DNA of 64,000 nucleotides. It comes from Aphrophora alni. Lineage: Eukaryota; Arthropoda; Insecta; Hemiptera; Aphrophoridae. Below, in pieces: positions 46,994 through 58,010 of this stretch. The notes under the pieces were generated by a model that searched no databases, was not told the DNA's origin, and saw only the letters and a list, made by a program, of their open reading frames with translations. The stretch lies in contig OY740768.1 in NCBI GenBank assembly GCA_963513935.1, positions 17,100,590 to 17,164,589 of the forward strand, given 5' to 3'. The first letter of the stretch is position 1. Every line of letters begins with the position of its first letter. The translations under genes and the position numbers were made by a program.

Positions 46994-47083
46994 AGGTTGT
47001 TAAGCAGATTCTCAGAACTTCATATTTGTGTATTTATACATCTACACTACGGCCCGTCATCTATGGTGCGGAAGCGTGGACAT
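46994..47083 (+). mobile_element. LINE reverse-transcriptase remnant, about 30 codons
   Basis: An open stretch reads KVVKQILRTSYLCIYTSTLR followed by PVIYGAEAWT. The ending matches the conserved (R/K)P(V/I)(L/I)xYGxExW block of non-LTR reverse transcriptases. The coding similarity stops exactly where the foldback element begins at 47,084, so that element may have interrupted it. The rest of the LINE is not found to the right. Confidence 0.6.
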
Positions 47084-47606
47084 CTGTATACAGTAACTTG
47101 GCGTCTGGACCCGGACCGTCGCTCCCTTCCTCACCCAGCTGTTTCCGTGATGAGTCACCTACTAGCGTTAACACTGCACTGTTTAACTTTTTTATGGGAG
47201 ACATAATTTTAAATTTTTTTCAGCATAGTTAAAATGTTTAGGAAAAAATAAGCAAATTGATACCAAACACGACACAAATGTATGTAAATAGTACGTAAAC
47301 ATGTAAATAATAAGTATGTGATTATGCAAATACTAGCTGTGTAAAGAGCTTTCTACTGGCGGCTTTTACAAACGGAATAGTGTCGTGTTTGGTATCAATT
47401 TCCTTATATTTTCCTGAACATTATAACTATGCTGGAAAAAAAAATAAAAATTGTGTCTCCCATAAAAAAGTTAAACAGTGCAGTGTTAACGCTAGTAGGT
47501 GATTCATCACTGAAAGAGCTGGGTGAGGAAGGGAGCGACGGGGGGGGGGGCGGTTCCGGCCGCTCGCAGGTAGCCAAGGGTTCAGACGCCAAATTACTGT
47601 GTACAG
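47084..47606. mobile_element. Foldback element family G, copy 1
   Basis: Terminal repeats start CTGTATACAGTAACTTGGCG and end with the inverse (CGCCAAATTACTGTGTACAG). Arms of about 200 bp share CCCAGCTGTTTCCGTGATGA and TTAACACTGCACTGTTTAAC, with a short centre. A G10 run sits in the right arm. There is no real coding content; several short open frames are by-products of the arms. The right flank does not repeat the left flank, so no target duplication is visible. Confidence 0.85.
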
Positions 47607-48839
47607 ACTATAGTGGAAAGGTGGGAGAGGAAGATGTAAGCAGTTTTGAAGGGTGATAGAATTTGGAGAATTAGACAAAACAATGACCTCCAATATTTAT
47701 AGAAACGCGTAAAAGAGCTAATATTATATACAGTATATATATATCCTATTGTCAGGATCGTAGGAAGTTGGAGTGTCGGTACCATTACATTGTAATTAAA
47801 ATATATAAAGTTGAATAACACATGAGTTAATGAACAAAAACTGTTTAATGGGCTCCATTTTTTATATTTTTAATTCTATTTTTCTGAATTTCACTATGGT
47901 GCTATTTTAATTTTTGTAGCCGCTATCGTGTTTACATACAGCGGACGGACGGACTATCGAAAATAATTCTTTCTGTTTACAAAGGTCATGAAATGTCAAG
48001 ATATGTTAGAAATGAAAGGCAACTTTTTTTTGTGATTACCAAACTTGCTCTAAACTTTAGATATACTTGGTAATTTAAAAAATGCAGTCAATCAGCTGAA
48101 ATTTCTTAGATACAGTATTTGACTGAACTATTAAACTTAAATCATTAATTTAGTAACTACAAGCTATATTGGACACTCTGCTGATTCTCTGATATGATAA
48201 GGACCAAATTTATTTTCGTATTTTTTTGTACCTTCGCTCGTTTCTCGACCTCGGCTTTGGTATTACTATGTAGATCAGTAAACCGAAAAAATGAGCTCGT
48301 GACCTACAGATAAGATGAAACTGTAAAAAACTAGATTAAACGACTGACGTTTTAAAGTTGTCTTCCCATTATTGTCTTTTAAAGTTATTGGTTAAAGATA
48401 GATTGTTGATATTGTTGGTTATATATTTTTTGCGTTGTAAAGTGATAAACCTTGAATAAAGGATAATATAACCCAGAAGTGTGCTAAACTACCCTCAAGT
48501 AAGTGTGGGGGGGTGACAATCCCGAGGTACCTAGCAGTATCTACACCTTTCTTCATGTAGTCTTGGGTTAGATCCTCTTCGTCATCTTTCCTATCAGGTC
48601 TTTTTTAACCAACTTTTGTCCTCTTTTGACCTGACGCTATTGGTGTATTCAAGTGCTAAAGGTCTCTTTTTTTCTTTTTTTTTATTAAAGCGATGATGAC
48701 GGCCAGGTTTTTCGTCTGAAAACAACAAGGAGAAAAAGAAAAATTAACTTTACCTGAAGAAAAACCTGAACAGGAACCTAGTCACAGACAACAGAGATAG
48801 TCTCTTATCTGTGGTAGAGCTAAAGCTAGCCCTGAATGA
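47607..48839. other. Unassigned intronic sequence (contains a family F copy)
   Basis: AT-rich, with (TA)n near 47,728-47,742. Apart from the repeat at 48,551-48,735 nothing is recognised. Confidence 0.4.
48551..48735 (+). repeat. Dispersed repeat family F, copy 3
   Basis: CTTCATGTAGTCTTGGGTTA, GATCC, CTATCAGGTC, AACCAACTTTTG and GTATTCAAGTGCTAAAGGTC, followed by a T-rich run and then GCGATGATGACGGCCAGGTT, TTTCG. The fullest copy of the family in the window. Confidence 0.65.
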
Positions 48840-49045
48840 TTTATATTCGTCATAAAAAATACTGTAATATAGGCCTATGTTCTGCAATTTAATTATTTTA
48901 TTTTTTTCAGATTTGTAGGTCACGCTTTGTTTTAGTTAGAGGAGAGGAGTGATATGTTTTTCATATTACATTTGGCCTAACGTCAACATTAATTTTTTCA
49001 TCAAATAAACATATAAGTTCGTTAGAATGAATAACACTCGAACAC
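48840..49045 (+). repeat. Dispersed repeat family A, copy 1
   Basis: ATTCGTCAT, CTGCAATTTAATTA, CAGATTTGTAGGTCACGC, CCTAACGTCAACATTAATTT and TTTCATCAAATAAACATATA occur in the same order as at 61.25-61.54 kb. Confidence 0.65.
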
Positions 49046-50175
49046 AAGATCTCACAAAAATTACGTTTACTTAATTAAACGCGTTAATATATCGCCATCC
49101 TCAGTGTTACATGAGCTACAATAACTTAATTATAACGTATAAACAGACGCGTGAAATTATACGGGTTTTACTTACAGACCCTAGACTTAATGAGGTCGTT
49201 TCAATATTTTTGAAACACTCTGTATATATACTACGAGATAAAAATGATTTCAAATTACTTCATGGGACAATTATATATCCTCAGGTGTTTACATTTCCAG
49301 GAGATAGTTCGCAATAACTAGTAATTATATTACAAAATTCCATAAACAAATACATAAATATTGTTGCTTTGTAGTAACTGATGTTGCGTTTAAAACCATT
49401 AACAACAAAACTATGCCAGGAAACGTAACGTAAACAATGTGAAGCGACCTTGAAAACATAGTAAAGGTCATATTGTTTTTATATGACCTTCCCCCTCCTT
49501 ACTGGTCTAAGTTGTTAAAAGTCAATGTTTGTTATTTTAAGATCAAATCTTGTCAAATCCAAAAAAAAACATGAATATATATCGACATATGAGCAATTGT
49601 TCGTAGTTGTTGATACAGCTGCTCTTGTTAACTGCCGGATTGTTATCATTTCTAGGAGTTTATGTTTACATCTAGCAAACAATTCCGTCCTTATATTAAA
49701 GATTTTATACAGTATTTGGGACGTTGTACATTATTTAAAAAAGTCCTGTTTTACTTCTACCATTTTTTTCTAATGTGTGTGTTTGTTACACGGTTACATC
49801 CAAACGCGTCTAGTCGTTAAGATTTAGGTTAGGTTTGGTCGAATGATGTGAGGTTGTTAATATTGTTTCTATTTTATAATACGAATTAATGACTAAAAAT
49901 ACGAACTCCGTCTTTGACTGATCATCATGTTTCATGGCCTCAGAAAAGTAATTCGCCTGTACGATAGCACGATAGCGGCCACAACAATTAAGCGTCAAAT
50001 GTAGTATAGGGACTTAGAACTCTATTGGCATTCCGAAAAAACGACTCGAAAATGTCAAAATGGCGGCAATTTTAAGCAGTCTAACGAATTCGGCCACCCG
50101 CCATCAAGACCAACCAGTGGTGGGGTAATGTTTCTTTATCATTTAAGGTAGTCATCATTGCTGGGTTTATTCAGA
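49046..50175. other. Unassigned intronic sequence
   Basis: At 49,095 the phrase CCATCCTCAGTG (CTGAGGATGG on the minus strand) looks like the 5' half of a hammerhead whose 3' half is missing. Small open frames only. Confidence 0.4.
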
Positions 50176-51580
50176 GTTAATATTTTTGTCCACCTTTTAA
50201 AAGGCGGGGTGTAAAGGGGCAACTTTCATGTTTTAAATAGCAACCCCTATCTTGTGACGTATTAGTGGAAAGGTCTAAGTGTTTAAGGGGGGGGGGGGTT
50301 AATATTTTTGTCCACCTTTTGAAAGGCGGGGTAAAGGGGCAACTTTCATGTTTTAAATAGCAACCCCTATCTTGTGACGTATCAGTAGAAAGGTCTAGGT
50401 GTTTAAGGGGGGGGGGTTAATATTTTTGTCCACCTTTTGAAAGGCGGGGTAAAGGGGGAAACTTTCATGTTTTAAATAGCAACCCCTATCTTGTGACATA
50501 TCAGTGAAAAGGTCGAAGTGTTTAAGGGGAGTGGGGGTTAATATTTTTGTCCACCTTTTGAAAGGCGGGGTAAAGGGGCAACTTTCATGTTTTAAATAGC
50601 AACCCCTATCTTGTGACGTATCAGTAGAAAGGTCTAGGTGTTTAGGGGGGGGGGTTAATATTTTTGTCCACCTTTTGAAAGGCGGGGTAAAGGGGGAAAC
50701 TTTCATGTTTTAAATAGCAACCCCTATCTTGTGACATATCAGTGGAAAGGTCGAAGTGTTTAAGGGGGGGGTTAATATTTTTGTCCACCTTTTGAAAGGC
50801 GGGGTAAAGGGGGAAACTTTCATGTTTTAAATAGCAACCCCTATCTTGTGACATATCAGTGGAAAGGTCGAAGTGTTTAAGGGGAGTGGGGGTTAATATT
50901 TTTGTCCACCTTTTGAAAGGCGGAGTAAAGGGGGAAACTTTCATGTTTTAAATAGCAATCCCTATCTTGTGTATCAGTGGAAAGGACTAAGTGTTTAAGG
51001 GGGGGGGTTAATATTTTTGTCCACCTTTTGAAAGGCGGGGTAAAGAGGGAAACTCATGTTTTAAATAGCAACCCCTATCTTGTGACGAATCTTTGGAAAG
51101 GTCTAAGTGTTTAAGGGGGGGGGGTAATATTTTTGTCTCCACCTTTTGAAAGGCGGGGTAAAGGGGGAAACTCTCGTGTTTTAAATAGCAACCCCTATCT
51201 TGTGTATCAGTGGAAAGGACTAAGTGTTTAAGGGGGGTATATTTTTGTCCACCTTTTGAAAGGCGGGGTAAAGGGGGATACTCATGTTTTAAATAGCAAC
51301 CCCTATCTTGTGACGTATCAGTAGAAAGGTCTAAGTTTTTAAGGGGGGGTAATATTTTTGTCCTACTTTTGAAAGGCGGGGTAAAGGGGGAAACTCATGT
51401 TTTAAATAGCAACCCCTATCTTGTGACGTATCAGTGGAAAGGTCTAAGTGTTTAAGGGGGGGGGGTAATATTTTTGTCCTACTTTTGAAAGACGGGGTAA
51501 AGGGGGGAACTCATGTTTTAAATAGCAACCCCTATCTTGTGACGTATCAGTGGAAAGGTCTAGATGTTTAAGGAGGGGGG
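50176..51580. repeat. ~118-bp minisatellite, about 12 copies
   Basis: The unit contains TTAATATTTTTGTCCACCTT, TTGAAAGGCGGGGTAAAGGG, TTTTAAATAGCAACCCCTAT, CTTGTGACGTATCAGTGGAA and AGGTCTAAGTGTTTAAG, and ends in a G-run of 7 to 13. The length changes between units come mostly from the G-run. Minus-strand frames are open across it because of the periodicity. The CAACCCCTAT block and its neighbours recur in the foldback at 3.4-4.1 kb. Confidence 0.93.
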
Positions 51581-52959
51581 GTTAAATTTTCATGGTACTA
51601 TTCATTAAATGTTTTTAGTTCTATTAGTTTAAAATTTATGGGATGAAACCATTAGCTTGATTTTTGTGAATCATACCAATATTTTATGTTGTTTTAATAT
51701 GTAAAATGCTAATAGGTTTTGCATTAATATGTTTTGTTAATAGGTAATGCTAATATCCCCACCCCCCTCCTAATACTGTATAGACTTTGCTGTATCACTA
51801 TTTTGTACGAGGTTTCATTTCAGGAAAAGGAAGCAGGGTGTAGTTTTTTAGTGCTTTTTTGCAATGTTTTCTACATAATTATGTTTATATGTATATTTTA
51901 TGTTAGGACATGTTAGATAACATGTCGTTTATGTAATTATTCAATACGGATTTATCAATCATATGACAAAAATATTCTATTCTATTTTTCTTTTAATCAC
52001 ATTTCCCCCCCCCCATTATATTTTAACAATGGCTCGTTTGGAATAGCTTTTAATCAATATTTATGAAAATTGGCATTCAATAGGTTTACTAACATTTTTT
52101 GATATGGGCTAGTCTCTAATAAGCAGCAAGCCTGGGGAGGAGGTCTGTGAGTGTGCGTGCGTAAGAGAGGGTTACCAGCCTTCTTCGTTAGTTTTTACAA
52201 ACTACAGTAATTTTCTATTAAAATCTCTCCCTTGACACGAAGTTTTTTTAGTCCCTGAAAGTAACATTACTTTAAAATTCTGTATATAAGTATGTACATT
52301 CATCATTTCTGTGTCCTTAACTCTCAAAATTTAGTGAAAACTATTAGGTTTTCAAAACAGCAAAATGCCTTCTCAAGTTTTAAAATGGCGCTAGATCATT
52401 TGAGATTAGTTGGGCATAACTTTTTTAACCCAGTGCAAATATGAAACCTAATATATGCGCCTACCTGTTTTAGTTCTAAAATGGTCCTGAGTTTTTAGGC
52501 TTTTGAAATGAGCAAAAGTTAGTGAAGACATTTTGTGGTGAATATAGCCTAAATATATAAGTTTTGGTAAAAATTATGTTTTTTGACATTTACATGGGTA
52601 AAGTCGTATCAGCAAAACAAAAAACAAGTTGATAATAATCCGAAAAAAAAACGATTATCTTATCAAGCTCTACATAAGCACATTATACCAATCTTCATGT
52701 TCATATCCTAATTTGTGTATCTGCTATCGTCTTGACAGACAACGGCGACGGACAGACTCCATGTAAACAAATCATTATTTCGGATTCCTAAGATCATGTA
52801 CAAAACATGGAGATCGAATTTTTTGTTACTAAACTTGGTATTCTAGGTAAATAAAATGACTATTCTAAGTGTTTTGGTTGCAACTTTCAAATTGACGACT
52901 GTTATTCTATAGTATGTGAGAGCTTTACTTGAGCTTAACACATTATGTACTGATGGGAC
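51581..52959. other. Unassigned intronic sequence
   Basis: AT-rich, with a C-run near 52,005-52,014. No gene or repeat family assigned. Confidence 0.4.
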
Positions 52960-53690
52960 CATTTGTCTGTGCGCGCGGCTCTAACGCTACTAGCCGTTCT
53001 GTAAAAGTAGGGCTCGCTCACTCAACTATGTTTGTCTACCTTTCGCAACACATAATTACAGTTTATTTGTAGTGCACATAGAAACATGATGTTTACAAAC
53101 AAATCGAGCTACATTGAAGACAGGTGAATAATCAACGTCCTGCGCGCCGCGCGGGACCACATGTTTTTGGAAATGAGCGATAATCACTCCCCTCTTCCCC
53201 GCCGCGCCATAGCATGCCGCGCGGACAGACAAATGGAACCATCAGTAAGGTTTAGCGATCTGCGTCAAGGTCGGGGTCGTCAAACGAACGGTTCTCGTTC
53301 CAATTCGACGAATCAACCAGTACTAGTTCTATTGCAATGTGAAACGCACAATGTTTATAAATTAATCCGACAGACAAAAACAGCTGTGTGAAAGGAATTG
53401 TCAGTCTGCCCCTCTACATTAATAGTGTCTAAACAAGTGTTAATGAAGGAAACGAATGTAGCGACGACCTTTCACTGAGTGTGTCAGTTCAGTTTCTCGG
53501 AAGTTAGTCGCGAGCTCCCATCCAGTTTCCCGGAAGTTCCGACTGGGCAATGTTGGTTAGTATCAGTTCAGTTAGGCCTAGTTGTTTAGATTAGTTGTTG
53601 GTGTATTATGGGTGTGCGTCAGCTGTGCGGTCGGAGATACAGGCATGGAATTAATCGCATTTTTACGTGACTATTTCAAGGTAGTCACTT
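52960..53690 (+). promoter_or_regulatory. GC/CpG-rich island: candidate alternative promoter and first exon
   Basis: The most CpG-rich stretch of the window (for example GTCTGTGCGCGCGG, CTGCGCGCCGCGCGGGACC, CCCGCCGCGCC). Downstream, repeated TCAGTTCAG-type initiator phrases are followed by an ATG at 53,645 opening MELIAFLRDYFK. This reaches donor AAG|GTAGTC in phase 0 (GT at 53,681), again the phase needed to enter the exon after loco 24,068-25,201. The longer open frame at 53,161-53,391 is arginine-rich and unrecognised, and may simply reflect base composition. It could be the promoter of a short loco isoform or of an unseen gene. Confidence 0.4.
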
Positions 53691-55867
53691 CTGCATGAGA
53701 TAGTTACTTGCAATATTCATGTGTTTTTATCTAATTGTGAATTTTAATATATGTTCTGACCTGTTTTAGGCAATTTGTGTTTTGGAATAAGTTTTAACTA
53801 ATTACCATTTGAGTGTATTTACGTGCTTGTGTGTCAACGTGCGTGTTTATAATGCTTGTTATTGTCAAACGAAAGATTGGTGTTCTCTGGATACCACCAA
53901 CACCTAGTAAAGTAACACTTTTGGTCTGGGGGTGGGGGAGTGCTATGTTATAATCAGTTCTTTAAGAATATTTTAAATCACCCACGAAATTTGTTTCTAT
54001 TTTAATGTAACAGCAGATATTTCTTATTGAAAATTCCATATTTCAAGGATGGAATGATTTTGAAACTTTAGCTTTATCGCTTTATTTAATCCTTAAATTT
54101 GTTTCTATTTGAAATTACATTTAATTGGGTGTAAATAATTTAATTGGCATTTTTTTTTTTTTTTTTTAATATCTAAGTTTTTTAAAGCTCCTAAAAAAAT
54201 AGTTATTATCAACCAATTTGTTCATTATAAATTACTAAGAAATTGAGATGGATCCCAAATTAATTGGTTTATTCAGTGAAATTTTAGTTGACATGCCTCA
54301 ACTACACTATACAACTCACTGAGATGATTTATTATAAAGTTACTTACATTTTACATTGTATCAATTTTTCTCTCTTGTGCAGTGAAAAACATTTTTTAAG
54401 AGCTACAATTAAAAATTATATTAAAGTATCAAACTATTTTGTAAAATGGTTTTTATGATACGTTTGAAATTTTATCAAAATTCGATAGGGTTATTAATTT
54501 TCAAATTTTCTTAAAATTTATCAATAATTTCTTTACTTATTTGTTTAAAACATGAGTGTGTTAATTTTAAGGTTATGTAGCAAATCAATGAATGAACCAA
54601 TCGACTTCAACACCATCTAATTTTCGTTATAATTTAATAATGAACGAATTAGTTCAACTTACGTTGTTAATACAAATTACGCTCACCCCTAAATAGGGAC
54701 AATTTTTTTTTTTTTAACTTTAAAATATATTCCTACACGATTTAAGCACTAAAATTGCAAACCCCAGACCAAAACTATTTACTATTGAGCTATTTGTTAT
54801 TTGGTTTTGTATTTTTATTATTTAATTTGTTTTATTAAGTTATTTTGATCTTACACTAGTTTATTCCAATATGTTACTTTATGAATGTGATTATTTAGTT
54901 TTATTAAGAATGTGTGCGTGCGTGCGCGCGCGCGCGTGTGTGTGTGCACGGAAGCTCATGCATGTAGGCCTACATTATTTCCCCAAAAGATGAATTTAAA
55001 TAAATAGGGTAACAGATAAAATTTGTGAGTTTATTTCTATTCTTGCCTTTGTCAACAAAAAATAGAAAGTACAGTATTGTATTTATGTTATAGGATTCAG
55101 TTAAATATTTGTAATCTATTTTTTGTTGACAGAGACAGGCGCCGAAATAGACAAACAAATTTTATTTATATTTATTATCTGTAACTTATTTATATAGTTT
55201 ATCTATTCTTAAATCATGTATTGAAGCCGTTAGAGAAATTCATATTTAAAAAAAAAAAACTTAGGAATAAATAAAATTTTCTGCGGAATGCTGCTCTGAG
55301 CATTTTTTATCCGATTTCCTTTCAATTTGTCATAAATATCGCCTGGGCATATCTGAAACTCAATTCTTAACCGCAAAACAATAACCAAAAAATTATTTTT
55401 GATTTATTAAAAATAGAAATCACATAAATGATATAAATACTTTCTTTTTTTGGAACTATTTTAAAATACACTCATCCTCTTGCCTAATCAATCTCCTATC
55501 TCTGTTCACCCACTCACTATCTCTCCCGTTCTGTGATAAATGCCATAACCTAAAAACCTCTCTTATAAATACAAACAGGGAATTAAATTCATTGAAAACT
55601 GTTGGAATTACTCATTAAACAAAACTAGTTCCTATTTTACGATTTATTTCATAACATATAATCTTTCCTGTATAAACAAACACTTTAAGATCAAATTTGC
55701 AAACATCTATTTAGTGTTTAAATATATTTTTTGTAGTAAATACAAACTTAGAATATTTTAACTAAAAACACAAAATACGTCAAAACTTTGTTGTAAATAA
55801 TGTAATAAAGGATTCTCCGAATCACAAAAACAAGAGAAAAAACTCTAAACTGGTGTTGTTTTGACAC
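53691..55867. other. Unassigned intronic sequence
   Basis: Contains a (TG)(CG)n microsatellite (about 54,911-54,946) and a phrase near 53,908-53,950 (AGTAAAGTAACACTTTTGGT) that is repeated at 56,332-56,375 in the same orientation. Otherwise nothing recognised. Confidence 0.4.
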
Positions 55868-56335
55868 ATTAGTAATAGCAATGACTACATAAATACTATA
55901 AGACACGACATAGGATAGGGAAATAGTCTACGCTTTACGAGTGCTGAGTTTGACACACAGCTATCAGAAAGCGCTAGCAGCAGGTGCTTGACTGTACACA
56001 TCCCACTTGGTTGAGACTGTACAACTGTTGACCTCTCTCTCACAAACCTTCTCACTTACTTCCGTCAGCATAGTCAGTGTTGTCAGTTCGTGCGCTGAGA
56101 TAAGCGATTCTCGACCTTCCTTCGCATCTCTGGTCCCATATGTGGCATCAGTGCGTTTTCTCTTACCCGCCTGAAACATTCTTTGACCGTAGAGCCACCT
56201 AGCGCCAGTCACATCAACTTCAGATTCTCTAGCAGAGCGACCTAGCGGGTATTGGTCAACTCAAGAATAAGCGTAGAATATTTAACATGGCCATGTCGTG
56301 TCTTATAGTATTTATGTAGTCATTGGTAATAGTAA
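55868..56335. mobile_element. Inverted-repeat element with a GC-richer core
   Basis: The left arm (about 55,870-55,955) contains ATGACTACATAAATACTATA and AGACACGACAT. The right arm (about 56,245-56,334) is the inverse, extending through TCTACGCTT(A/T) and GAGTTTGAC-like sequence. The core has a minus-strand open frame (56,212-55,964), an internal donor-like GGAAGTAAGTG and better base complexity. The protein is not recognised. It is either a MITE carrying captured sequence or a small element with unknown coding. Confidence 0.55.
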
Positions 56336-56659
56336 AATAACACTTTTAGTTCAGGGGGGAGGAGGGAGCTATTTCATTGCTTAAACCAGGTCTGTGCTTA
56401 CAGTTTAGCTGTAATTCTCTGAGGATGATGATTGTCATACATAAAGGTAACACAATAAACATACTGGATTTTTACAGTCTTAGTTTTGTGGCTCGAGGAA
56501 TCCTTTTCTCTTACTGTTAATATCGCGACAGTACTCCTTGGTATACGAAGATATTAAAATATCGCTTTATAATATAAAGGAAAGATGTAAACCGTTTAAC
56601 AAATTTGAGGGGGGGGGGGTAAGTTCCATATATAAAAGTAATACTTTATTTTCGTGTTG

Positions 56660-56838
56660 TTTTAAGGTAAAAACTTCTTAGTCGCCTTATTTAAAACAAA
56701 AAAGAAAAAGGAAACAAAGAAAATAATATAAAGACCCCTAGTTGTCGAATACTCTAATAGCTTCAGAGTCGGAAGAGAACAAGAATTGTTCAAGAGAGAC
56801 CTGAATAAAGGGAGCATCGAACCCAAAACTACATGGAA
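56660..56838 (-). repeat. Dispersed repeat family F, inverted copy
   Basis: On the minus strand: CCATGTAGTTTTGGGTTCGA, TGCTCCC, CAGGTCTCTCTTGAAC, CTTCCGACTCTGAAGC, TATTAGAGTATTC. GGGTTCGATGC here is a good Pol III B-box match, which supports a SINE origin for the family. The open frame that follows (56,833-57,210) has no recognisable domain. Confidence 0.6.
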
Positions 56839-57310
56839 AAAAGTGTAGAATCAGCTGTGTCCTTCGGGATCGCCAAGCCCGTACTCCCTAAAGTAAGGCC
56901 GTTAGGGTGTTCCTTTCTTTCCATAGTATATACTATGTTTATATTTATTGTAAGAAAGAAGTTCAATGACAGAGAAATACAGGTATCTATAAAGGAAAAT
57001 CAATCATGGATTACCAATCAATACATATCACCAACACTGTTCCTCAATAGACAATTTATTCATTCAATACGACTTTTCAGTGATCCAATCGTCTCTTCAG
57101 ATGTTACATTTACACAAACCTGTTTGGCACTGAATTTCAACAGAGGGCATGTAATGACTGAAGATGATGGCTTAGTATTTATTGCGGAGTTTTTCCCATT
57201 TGGTAATTGAAGTTTTCATAAGTGGTGCTCATGTCAAGTCAATTACAGATAAGTTTCTCGGGAAGCACTTTTTTTATCAACCGTGGGCGCTTTAATACTC
57301 TGCTTATAAT

Positions 57311-57799
57311 CTGTATACTGTAACTTGGCGTCTGAACCCTTGGCTACCTGCGAGCGACCCCCCCCCCCCGTCGCTCCCTTCCTCACCCAGCTGTGTCAGT
57401 GATGAGTCACCTACTAGCGTTAACACTGCACTGTTTAACTTTTTTATGGTTAAAATGTTTAGGAAAATATAAGCAAATTGATACCAAACACGACACAAAT
57501 GTATGTAAATAGTACGTAAACATGTAAATAATAAATATGTGATTATGAAAATAGTAGCTGTGTAAAGAGATTTCTACTGGCGGCTTTTACAAACGGAATA
57601 GTGTCGTGTTTAGTATCAATTTGCTTATATTTCCTAAACATTTTAACTATGATGAAAAAAATTAAAAATTGTGTCTCCCATAAAAAAAATTTTAAACAGT
57701 GTGTTAACGTTAGTAGGTGACTCATCACTGACACAGCTGGGTGAGGAAGGGAGCGAGGGGGGGACGGTCCGGGTCCAGACGCCAAGTTACAGTATACAG
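57311..57799. mobile_element. Foldback element family G, copy 2, with 5-bp target duplication
   Basis: Ends CTGTATACTGTAACTTGGCG and its inverse CCAAGTTACAGTATACAG. It is flanked by ATAAT on both sides (57,306-57,310 and 57,800-57,804), a 5-bp direct repeat that looks like a target-site duplication. The arms match copy 1 at 47.1-47.6 kb closely, including the centre AATAGTGTCGTGTTTAGTAT. Confidence 0.88.
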
Positions 57800-57860
57800 A
57801 TAATAGAGATCTGTGGAACATTTTTTTATACCAATATACCTCTAAACAAACATGCGTAAC

Positions 57861-58010
57861 CTACAAATCTGGAGGGGAAAAAAAAAAAAAAACATTTGAA
57901 ATTAAATTAGAGTGCGAATCATATATTATGGTTTTTTGTATGACGAAAACAACTTTCATTTAATCACACAATGAGAAACGCGTAGCGTGAAAGTTATAAA
58001 GCAGTTTTTA
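57861..58010 (-). repeat. Dispersed repeat family A, inverted copy
   Basis: On the minus strand: TTTCACGCTACGCGTTTCTC, ATTGTGTGATTAAATGAAAG, TTTTCGTCATAC, ATAATATATGATTCGCACT and CAGATTTGTAGGTTACGC, the order seen at 61.25-61.38 kb. It is interrupted by an A-run near the CAGATTTG part. Confidence 0.65.

Noticed and set aside
47026..47693. Several overlapping frames rich in Pro/Ser
   Set aside because: They come from the arms of foldback family G and occur on both strands because the arms are inverted. Only the 30-codon LINE piece before 47,084 is meaningful.
49090..49130. Hammerhead at CTGAGGATGG on the minus strand
   Set aside because: The 3' side of stem II and the GAAA box are missing.
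50395..50944. Two ~100-residue minus-strand frames with repeated PFTPPFKRWTKILTP
   Set aside because: Produced by the ~118-bp tandem unit; frames break whenever the G-run changes length.
56833..57210. 125-residue plus-strand open frame
   Set aside because: No recognisable domain, composition like non-coding DNA, and it begins in a family F repeat.
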